This document shows positions 8,960 through 14,231 of a stretch of DNA of 14,231 bases, piece by piece. The notes under the pieces are model-generated. The model had not been told where the DNA came from and ran no database searches. It worked only from the letters and a program-made list of their open reading frames with translations. The stretch comes from Bacillota bacterium (GTDB lineage: Bacteria > Bacillota > Clostridia > Oscillospirales > Oscillospiraceae). The stretch is taken from positions 1-14,231 of the forward strand of contig WQUU01000101.1 of assembly GCA_009781925.1 (NCBI GenBank), in the 5' to 3' direction. The first letter of the stretch is position 1. Each line of letters opens with the position of its first letter. The translations under genes were made by a program, and so were the position numbers.

Positions 8960-9967
8960 TTGAACAGCGTTGAAAGAGTCAGCAACAGGCTGGCGGGGCT
9001 GCCGGTCGACAGAATTCCAAACCTGAACATCCTGATGCAGTTCGCGGCCCGGTACATCGGCATTCCGTACGGGAAATACTGTACCGATTATCGCTGTCTG
9101 GTGGAGGGGAACATCCGGTGCTGCCGGGATTTTGGCATCGACATGGTAAGCGCCATCTCCGACCCGTTTCGCGAGACGTCCGGGTTCGGAGGAAAAGTTG
9201 TAATCAACCTCGACGATGTCCCCTCATGTCCGGAGCCCCTTATAAAAGATTACGCCGATTTGGGGCGGCTCAGGCCGGTCAATCCCTGCGCGTCCGAACG
9301 GATGGCTGATAGAATAAAGGCGATTTCGCTGTATCAGGAGACTTGCGGCGCGGAGTTTCCCGTTTTGGGGTGGGTAGAAGGGCCGTTCGCCGAGGCGGCT
9401 GACCTGCGGGGCGTCGGTAACCTGATGTTTGACATCTACGATGAGCCTGAATTTGTGCGTGAACTGTTGGCGGTCTGCCTGGAGCAGGGCGTCTTGTTTG
9501 CCAAAGAGCAGGCGGCGGCGGGCGCGGCGTATATAGGGATCGGGGACGCTGCGGCGTCGCTCGTAAGTCCGCAAATCTACGAGGAATTTGTTCTGCCCAT
9601 GGAAAAAATACTGATCAATGAAATCCATGCGAAAGGCGCCAAGGTAAAACTCCATATTTGCGGCAATACAAGCGCACTTCTCGAGTCTATGGCGACCACC
9701 GGTGCGGATATCATCGATATCGATTATCCGGTGGATTTACAGGCCGCGATGGATACGCTCAGCGAAAGAGCCCTGGTCTGCGGCAATTTTGATCCTGTGA
9801 GGATACTCCTGCGCGGCACACCGGAGACGGTCAGAGAGAGCGTAAAAAAATGTGTGGGGATCGGAAAGAATCGGCTCATTGTGAGCGCCGGCTGCGAGGT
9901 GCCGAAATTTACGCCCGCCGAGAACCTGAAAGCGGTCGCGGAGGCTTTGCTGTATCCAATCGCGTGA
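8960..9967 (+). CDS. uroporphyrinogen decarboxylase-fold protein, MtaA/CmuA-like methyltransferase
   Basis: The 335-residue protein has the UroD/MtaA TIM-barrel fold: GWVEGPFAEAADLRG (137-151), IGIGDAAASLVSPQIYEEFVLP (192-213), the LHICGNTS block (231-238) and SAGCEVPKFTPAENL (309-323). H232, C234 and C312 match the His-X-Cys...Cys zinc site of methylcobalamin:thiol methyltransferases such as MtaA/MtbA. True heme enzymes (HemE) lack this site and carry RQAGR, which is absent here. Family members move methyl groups between a corrinoid protein and a thiol. No corrinoid protein or MtaB-like partner is in the window, so the substrate is unknown. The start is TTG with AGGGGG 11 nt upstream, 6 nt after the cimA stop. 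Several stretches are noticeably more A/T-rich than the neighbours (23 G/C in 9601-9660), hinting at later arrival in the operon. Family assignment is firm; function is not. Confidence 0.8.
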   Translation: MNSVERVSNRLAGLPVDRIPNLNILMQFAARYIGIPYGKYCTDYRCLVEGNIRCCRDFGIDMVSAISDPFRETSGFGGKVVINLDDVPSCPEPLIKDYADLGRLRPVNPCASERMADRIKAISLYQETCGAEFPVLGWVEGPFAEAADLRGVGNLMFDIYDEPEFVRELLAVCLEQGVLFAKEQAAAGAAYIGIGDAAASLVSPQIYEEFVLPMEKILINEIHAKGAKVKLHICGNTSALLESMATTGADIIDIDYPVDLQAAMDTLSERALVCGNFDPVRILLRGTPETVRESVKKCVGIGKNRLIVSAGCEVPKFTPAENLKAVAEALLYPIA

Positions 9968-10004
9968 ATGCGACAAAATATCTCTAAAATAAGGAGGACG
10001 AACC

Positions 10005-11270
10005 ATGGGCATGACCATGAGCCAAAAGATTCTGGCCGCTCACGCGGGGCTCGACCGCGTGACCCCGGGACAGCTCATCCGGGCCAGACTCGATCTGGTG
10101 CTGGGCAACGACATCACGGCGCCGGTCGCGGTCAACGAGTACCGCAAGGCGGGTTTCGGCCCCGTGTTTGACAAGGACAAGATCGCGCTGGTGCTGGATC
10201 ACTTCACGCCGAACAAGGACATCAAGGCGGCGGAACAGAGCAAACAGATTCGGGAATTCGCCCGGGAAAAAGGCATCACCCATTTTTACGACGTGGGGGA
10301 GGTGGGCGTTGAGCACGCGCTTTTGCCGGAGAAGGGCCTGGTCGCCCCCGGCGAGCTCATCATCGGCGCGGACTCCCACACCTGCACCTACGGCGCGCTC
10401 GGCGCGTTTTCCACCGGCGTCGGCAGCACGGACATGGCCGCCGGCATGGCCAAAGGCATCGCCTGGTTCAAGGTGCCGGAGGCCATCCGCTTTGAGCTGA
10501 CGGGTATGCTAAAACCCTGGGTGTCCGGTAAGGACGTGATTTTGCACATCATCGGCAAAATCGGCGTGGACGGCGCGCTCTACCGCTCCATGGAGTTTAG
10601 TGGCGACGGCGTGGCGGAGCTCAGTGTGGACGACCGGCTGTGCATGGCCAATATGGCCATCGAAGCCGGCGCGAAGAACGGCATCTTCCCGGTGGACGAC
10701 ATCACCCGCGCCTATGTGGACGCGCGCGTGAGCCGGCCCTATACGGTCTACGCCGCCGACCCGGACGCGAACTATGAGCAGATCATCCCGATCGACTTGT
10801 CTCAGATTAAGCCCACAGTGGCCTTTCCGCATCTGCCCGAAAATACCCGTACTGTAGACGAGGCCGGGGACATCGCCGTCGATCAGGTCATCATCGGCTC
10901 CTGCACCAACGGGCGGCTCGAAGATTTGCGCGTCGCGGCCGAGGTGCTCCGGGGAAGGAAAGTGTCGCCTGACGTGCGCACGATCATCATCCCGGCGACG
11001 CAGCTCATTTACCGCCAGGCGATGGACGAGGGCCTGTTTACCGTCTTTCTCGACGCGGGCTGCGCCATTTCGACGCCCACCTGCGGCCCCTGCCTCGGCG
11101 GGCACATGGGCATTCTCGCCAGGGGAGAGCGCGCCGTGGCCACGACGAACCGGAACTTTGTGGGCCGCATGGGCCATCCGGAGAGCGAGGTCTATCTGGC
11201 GAGTCCGGCGGTGGCCGCCGCCACGGCGGTACTGGGCCGCATCGCCTCGCCGGAGGAATTGGATCTGTAG
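10005..11270 (+). CDS. leuC: 3-isopropylmalate dehydratase, large subunit
   Basis: With LeuD it isomerises 2-isopropylmalate to 3-isopropylmalate and, with CimA present, probably also citramalate to 3-methylmalate. The 421 aa match the prokaryotic short LeuC/homoaconitase-type subfamily. The [4Fe-4S] ligands are C300 (GSCTNGR), C360 and C363 (TCGPCLGGH). GADSHTCTYGALGAFSTGVGSTD and NRNFVGRMGHPESEVYLASP are further family blocks. ATG follows AAGGAGG (9991-9997) with 7 nt spacing, 37 nt after the methyltransferase-like gene. Its last codon and stop (CTG TAG) are contributed by the left end of a palindromic repeat, so the C-terminus (EELDL) may have been set by that insertion. Confidence 0.95.
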   Translation: MGMTMSQKILAAHAGLDRVTPGQLIRARLDLVLGNDITAPVAVNEYRKAGFGPVFDKDKIALVLDHFTPNKDIKAAEQSKQIREFAREKGITHFYDVGEVGVEHALLPEKGLVAPGELIIGADSHTCTYGALGAFSTGVGSTDMAAGMAKGIAWFKVPEAIRFELTGMLKPWVSGKDVILHIIGKIGVDGALYRSMEFSGDGVAELSVDDRLCMANMAIEAGAKNGIFPVDDITRAYVDARVSRPYTVYAADPDANYEQIIPIDLSQIKPTVAFPHLPENTRTVDEAGDIAVDQVIIGSCTNGRLEDLRVAAEVLRGRKVSPDVRTIIIPATQLIYRQAMDEGLFTVFLDAGCAISTPTCGPCLGGHMGILARGERAVATTNRNFVGRMGHPESEVYLASPAVAAATAVLGRIASPEELDL

Positions 11271-11321
11271 GGAACGTATGGATGCGTTCCTCAATCGGAA
11301 CGGATAAATCCGTTCCCTACA
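11266..11321. repeat. REP/BIME-like element 5 (leuC-leuD gap), overlaps the leuC stop
   Basis: Perfect 11-bp terminal inverted repeats are TGTAGGGAACG (11266-11276) and CGTTCCCTACA (11311-11321). The right half is a clean hairpin, GGAACGGAT-AA-ATCCGTTCC, like element 1. The left half is an imperfect one, GGAACGTAT-GG-ATGCGTTCC. The TAG within TGTAGGG is the leuC stop codon, and the last base of the element is the first base of AAGGAGGT, the leuD ribosome site. Confidence 0.8.
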
Positions 11322-11336
11322 AGGAGGTAATCCCAC

Positions 11337-11828
11337 ATGCCAAAGGTATTAAAATACGGCGACAACGTCGATACGGACGTCATTATCCCCGCGCGCTACT
11401 TAAACTCCTCCGATCCCGCGGAGCTCGCGGCGCACTGCATGGAGGACATCGACCCCGATTTTCACAAAAAAGTCCGCCCCTCCGACGTGATCGTAGGCGG
11501 CAAAAACTTCGGCTGCGGCTCCTCCCGGGAGCACGCGCCCCTGGCCATCAAGACCGCCGGCGTCTCGGCGGTGATCGCGGAGACCTTTGCCCGCATCTTC
11601 TACCGCAACGCGCTCAACATCGGCCTGCCGATTTTGGAGTGCCCCGCCGCGTCCGAAGGCTTGCGTGACGGCGACGAGGTGGAGATTGACCTCAAGACCG
11701 GAGAGATCAGAAACCTCACGAAAAACGAGCGCTATCAGGCCGCGCCCTTTCCGGAGTTCATCCGGGAGATCATCGGCGCGGGCGGATTGCTGGAGGCCCT
11801 GAAGCGGGAGGACGGCCATGGAGTTTGA
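11337..11828 (+). CDS. leuD: 3-isopropylmalate dehydratase, small subunit
   Basis: This is the swivel-domain partner of LeuC. Length 163 aa, as expected for the stand-alone prokaryotic form. The N-terminus LKYGDNVDTDVIIPARYL is the family signature, followed by VGGKNFGCGSSREHAP (53-68), whose Ser-Arg loop contacts substrate in aconitase-fold enzymes. The ETFARIFYRNALNIGLPILE stretch is also typical. ATG lies 9 nt after GGAGG (11323-11327). The gene ends inside the start of leuB, with an 11-nt overlap, so the two are probably translationally coupled. Confidence 0.95.
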   Translation: MPKVLKYGDNVDTDVIIPARYLNSSDPAELAAHCMEDIDPDFHKKVRPSDVIVGGKNFGCGSSREHAPLAIKTAGVSAVIAETFARIFYRNALNIGLPILECPAASEGLRDGDEVEIDLKTGEIRNLTKNERYQAAPFPEFIREIIGAGGLLEALKREDGHGV

Positions 11829-12897
11829 CATCGCGGTCATCCCCGGCGACGGCATCGGCCCGGAGATCACGGGGGAGGCCGTCAAATCGCTGGAGGCCGT
11901 CGGCCGAAAATTCGGCCACGGGTTCTCCTTCCAATACGTGGACATGGGCGGCTGCGCGATCGACAAATACGGCGTGCCCCTGCCGGAGGAGACCCTGAAC
12001 ATCTGCCGAGAAAGCGACAGCGTGCTGCTGGGCGCCGTAGGCGGCCCCAAGTGGGACACGCTCCCCGGTTCTCTGCGCCCGGAGGCGGGACTGCTCGGCA
12101 TCCGCGCTGGCTTGGGGCTCTACGCCAACCTGCGCCCCGCCGTGCTGTATCGCGCCCTGAAGGGCGCCTGCCCGCTGAAGCCGGAGCTCACCGACGACGG
12201 CTTTGACATTTTATTTGTCCGCGAGCTCACCGGCGGGATGTATTTCGGCGCGCGGGGCCGGAAAAAGACCGACGGGGGCGAGGCCGCCTTCGACACGGAG
12301 CAGTACAGCGTCTTTGAGATCGAGCGCATCGGGCGCGTGGCCTTCAATTTGGCCCGGCAGCGGGGCAAAAAACTCTGCAGTGTGGACAAGGCCAACGTGC
12401 TGGAGAGCTCCCGCCTCTGGCGGGAGACGATCCACCGGCTCAAAGAGGAGTACCCCGATGTGGCCTGCACCGACATGCTGGTGGACAACGCCGCCATGCA
12501 GCTGGTGCGGAATCCCGGGCAGTTTGACGTCATCGTCACCTCCAACATGTTTGGGGACATCCTCTCCGACGAGGCCAGCATGATCACCGGCTCCATCGGG
12601 ATGCTGCCCTCCGCCAGCCTGGGAGAGGGCTCCTTCGGCCTCTACGAGCCGATCCACGGCTCCGCCCCCGACATCGCCGGACAGAACAGGGCCAACCCCA
12701 TCGCCACGATTCTCTCCGCCGCCATGCTGCTGCGCGTCTCCCTGAAGCTGGAGGCGGAGGCGGACGCGCTGGAGCGCGCGGTGCAGAAGGTGCTGGACAG
12801 CGGCCTGCGGACAGCCGACATCATGAGCGAGGGCTGCACAGTTCTGGGTACCGCCGAGATGGGGGCGGCCGTCCGCGCGGCGCTGGACGAAGGTTAA
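11818..12897 (+). CDS. leuB: 3-isopropylmalate dehydrogenase
   Basis: It oxidatively decarboxylates 3-isopropylmalate to 2-oxoisocaproate with NAD and, in the citramalate route, 3-methylmalate to 2-oxobutyrate. The 359 aa contain IPGDGIGPEI (8-17), LLGAVGGPKWD, the RAGLGLYANLRP arginine loop, VRELTGGMYFG, the metal aspartates D247 and D251 in MFGDILSDEASM, and GSAPDIAG (281-288), the NAD-type adenine site typical of IPMDH rather than NADP isocitrate dehydrogenase. It overlaps leuD by 11 nt and is the last gene of the operon. GGTTAAATAG, which spans its stop codon, is duplicated just downstream (12907-12916). Confidence 0.96.
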   Translation: MEFDIAVIPGDGIGPEITGEAVKSLEAVGRKFGHGFSFQYVDMGGCAIDKYGVPLPEETLNICRESDSVLLGAVGGPKWDTLPGSLRPEAGLLGIRAGLGLYANLRPAVLYRALKGACPLKPELTDDGFDILFVRELTGGMYFGARGRKKTDGGEAAFDTEQYSVFEIERIGRVAFNLARQRGKKLCSVDKANVLESSRLWRETIHRLKEEYPDVACTDMLVDNAAMQLVRNPGQFDVIVTSNMFGDILSDEASMITGSIGMLPSASLGEGSFGLYEPIHGSAPDIAGQNRANPIATILSAAMLLRVSLKLEAEADALERAVQKVLDSGLRTADIMSEGCTVLGTAEMGAAVRAALDEG

Positions 12898-12933
12898 ATA
12901 GGCGAGGGTTAAATAGAGTTGTCCGGAGATCAA

Positions 12934-12967
12934 ATTGCTCTGTCACCCTGATTGCTCTGTCACCCTG
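12934..12967 (+). repeat. 17-bp perfect tandem duplication (ATTGCTCTGTCACCCTG x2)
   Basis: The 17-base unit occurs at 12934-12950 and again at 12951-12967. The second copy runs into the palindromic element at 12959-13019, so the first looks like a duplication of that element's left end with its flank. Confidence 0.8.
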
Positions 12968-13019
12968 AGCGCAGCGAAGGGTCTGAAAACAAAGATTCTT
13001 CGCTGCGTTCAGAATGACG
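12959..13019. repeat. palindromic element, TGTCACCCTGAG family, after leuB
   Basis: The left arm TGTCACCCTGAGCGCAGCGA and the right arm around CTTCGCTGCGTTCAGAATGACG pair over about 22 bases with a few mismatches, around a GGTCTGAAAACAAAGATT-type centre. Elements of this wording are common between genes in several bacterial groups (general knowledge). The hairpin could slow or end transcription after leuB, but it has no T-run. The rest of the 12898-13063 gap shows no gene and no convincing promoter. Confidence 0.65.
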
Positions 13020-13063
13020 AATGACCGTTGTTGGACAAATCTCTATAGAAAGGATTTGCCTCT

Positions 13064-13720
13064 ATGGGCAGCATCCTCCATTTTTTTATGAACCTGAACA
13101 CCTCGCTCCCGGACTTTGTCGGAGCGCATGGCTGGCTGGTCTATCCGCTCCTGTTTTTGATCATCTTTTGTGAGACGGGGCTGGTCGTCACGCCATTTTT
13201 GCCGGGGGACTCGATCATCTTTGCCGCCGCCGCGCTCTGTCCCCGCGGAAAACTGGACATTTTTTTGCTGTTCTTTGTCCTGGTCATCGCCGCGATTCTC
13301 GGCAACACGACCAACTATTTCATCGGCCGGGCTCTGGCGAACCTGCTGAAAAACAAAGACAAACTGCGATTTATCAAGCGGCAGTACATCACGGATACGC
13401 AGCGTTTTTTTGACAAATACGGCAAAAAGACGATTGTGATCACACGCTTTATCCCCTTTGTCCGCACCTTTGCGCCCTTTGTCGCCGGGGCCGGACGCAT
13501 GAAATTCCCGGACTTCTCGGTCTATAATTGCGCGGGCGGGATCCTGTGGGTGGCATTATTTTCGGCGCTCGGCTACCTGTTTGGCAACATCCCCATCGTC
13601 CAGGAGTATTATGACCTCGTCATCATCGGCATCGTGTGCATCTCGGTGCTGCCAATTGTGATCACAAAGGCGGTCTCCGTCATCAGGCGCCGCCGCGCGG
13701 CAAAGAAAAAAGCAGAGTAA
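13064..13720 (+). CDS. DedA/VTT-family integral membrane protein
   Basis: This 218-residue inner-membrane protein is of the DedA (SNARE-associated/VTT) family. Some members work as lipid flippases, for example returning undecaprenyl phosphate across the membrane, and others affect proton-driven membrane homeostasis. Motifs: FCETGLVVTPFLPGDS (35-50) with conserved acid E37, GNTTNYFIGR (80-89), and the amphipathic loop FDKYGKKTIVITRFIPFVRT, with R128 and R134 of the F/TRFxPxxR signature. Hydrophobic segments are near 24-45, 66-86, 157-177 and 184-204, and the tail is basic (RRRRAAKKK). ATG lies 9 nt after AGAAAGGA. It is not part of amino acid synthesis and is probably a separate unit or a readthrough passenger. 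Its 3' end overlaps the opposing regulator gene. Specific substrate unknown. Confidence 0.88.
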   Translation: MGSILHFFMNLNTSLPDFVGAHGWLVYPLLFLIIFCETGLVVTPFLPGDSIIFAAAALCPRGKLDIFLLFFVLVIAAILGNTTNYFIGRALANLLKNKDKLRFIKRQYITDTQRFFDKYGKKTIVITRFIPFVRTFAPFVAGAGRMKFPDFSVYNCAGGILWVALFSALGYLFGNIPIVQEYYDLVIIGIVCISVLPIVITKAVSVIRRRRAAKKKAE

Positions 13721-14231
13721 ACACATTTTTCTTGTACTCGATCAGTCCCTCCCGCTTCATTTTCATGAGCGCGTGGGACAGGGCGCTGCGCTCCACACAG
13801 AGATATTCCGCGAGTTCCTCCCGGTTAAACGGGACGGTGACCGTCCGCCCCTGCCCGGACGCGAGGGCCCCCAGATAGAGCAGGACTTTATCGCGGATGG
13901 ATTTTGCGGCCAGCAGTTCCATTCTGTCCTGCAGCTGCAGATTTTTGACCGCGACCAGGTTGAGCATGTTTTCCACCAGCTTTTGGTGATAGGAGCAGGC
14001 GCTGGGGCAAGTGTGGAGGATGCGGTCAAAGCGGAGGAGCAGAACCTTTGCGCTCTCGCTCGCCAGCACCGTGACGGGGCTCTCCGCGACGCCCGCGCAG
14101 CACAGCGCCTCCGCGAAGAGTTCGCCCGGCGCGGCGGCGGCGATCAGCGCGCGGCTGCCGTTGCAGTCCTCCCGGACGATGTGCAGCAGGCCCGCAAGCA
14201 CCACGCCGATATGCGCGGGTTTTTCGCCCGC
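13683..14231 (-). CDS. Crp/Fnr-family transcriptional regulator (N-terminus cut by window edge)
   Basis: 182 residues are visible. The frame is open to the right edge, and the sequence before the GTG at 14204 (EKPAHIGVV) already reads as part of the cyclic-nucleotide-binding-type beta barrel, so the true start lies outside. The visible sensor part has GVVLAGLLHIVREDCNGSRALI, then PGELFAEALCCAG and ILHTCPSACSYHQKLVENML leading to the long dimer helix. The winged helix is near the C-terminus: FNREELAEYLCVERSALSHALMKM with a KREGLIEY wing. The CPSAC-type cysteine pattern in the hinge recurs in clostridial Crp/Fnr proteins; whether it binds anything is unknown. The N-terminal Fnr-type cysteines cannot be judged. 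It converges on dedA with a 38-nt overlap. Ligand and targets are unknown, and nothing ties it to the ilv-leu operon except proximity. Confidence 0.88.
   Translation of the reverse strand, partial: AGEKPAHIGVVLAGLLHIVREDCNGSRALIAAAAPGELFAEALCCAGVAESPVTVLASESAKVLLLRFDRILHTCPSACSYHQKLVENMLNLVAVKNLQLQDRMELLAAKSIRDKVLLYLGALASGQGRTVTVPFNREELAEYLCVERSALSHALMKMKREGLIEYKKNVFTLLFSLPRGGA

Noticed and set aside
8960..9967. Annotation as hemE, true uroporphyrinogen decarboxylase
   Set aside because: The RQAGR N-terminal motif of HemE is missing, and the His-X-Cys...Cys zinc triad of MtaA-type methyltransferases is present.
12959..13019. Intrinsic terminator of the operon after leuB
   Set aside because: The hairpin is strong but has no following T-run, and it belongs to a dispersed repeat family. 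A termination role is possible but not supported by sequence alone.
13020..13063. Dedicated dedA promoter (TATAGA near 13044)
   Set aside because: No acceptable -35 box lies 16-18 bp upstream, so I do not call it.

Overview
The window carries an almost complete branched-chain amino acid biosynthesis operon. It is GC-rich, and its genes look like those of an anaerobic Clostridia-class Firmicute, most likely Oscillospirales/Ruminococcaceae-like. That placement is inferred from protein style, strong AGGAGG-type ribosome sites, sigma-A-like promoters, a citramalate synthase, an E. coli-type oxygen-labile-class IlvD, a DedA protein and a clostridial-type Crp/Fnr regulator. No 16S or other taxonomic marker is present.

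Layout. Bases 1-320 are a divergent control region. A strong minus-strand promoter (186-214) reads toward the left edge into a structured segment with no convincing gene. A plus-strand promoter (257-286) drives the operon. The leader encodes a 35-residue peptide (321-428) with 17 Ile/Leu/Val residues, followed by mutually exclusive antiterminator and terminator helices (404-502), which is a classical leader-peptide attenuator. Then come ilvB, ilvN, ilvC, ilvD, leuA, cimA, an MtaA/UroD-family methyltransferase-like gene, leuC, leuD and leuB, all on the plus strand. After leuB lie a repeat-filled gap, a dedA-family membrane protein gene, and a convergent Crp/Fnr regulator gene that runs off the right edge. 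The last two overlap at their 3' ends.

How the genes work together. IlvBN, IlvC and IlvD make the keto acids for valine and isoleucine. LeuA, LeuCD and LeuB make the keto acid of leucine. CimA condenses pyruvate and acetyl-CoA to citramalate, which LeuCD and LeuB convert to 2-oxobutyrate, giving isoleucine a route that needs no threonine deaminase. No ilvA and no branched-chain aminotransferase are present in the window. One leader peptide rich in all three amino acids is therefore a sensible single sensor for the whole operon. The ketol-acid reductoisomerase has lost the usual NADPH-phosphate-binding Arg and Ser residues and has a Glu in the cofactor loop, suggesting NADH use.

The most unusual architecture is in the gaps. 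Five of the gaps between operon genes hold short palindromic elements made of hairpins with GTAG at the 5' foot (or CTAC at the 3' foot in the inverted copy), as in REP/BIME elements. The stems differ in sequence from site to site, yet palindromy and the GTAG foot are kept. One supplies the leuC stop codon and touches the leuD ribosome site. A different 95-bp element with CCGTCATTGCGAG ends sits between two GTAG hairpins in the ilvC-ilvD gap, and a third family lies after leuB. The methyltransferase-like gene between cimA and leuC is the one member with no obvious place in the pathway.
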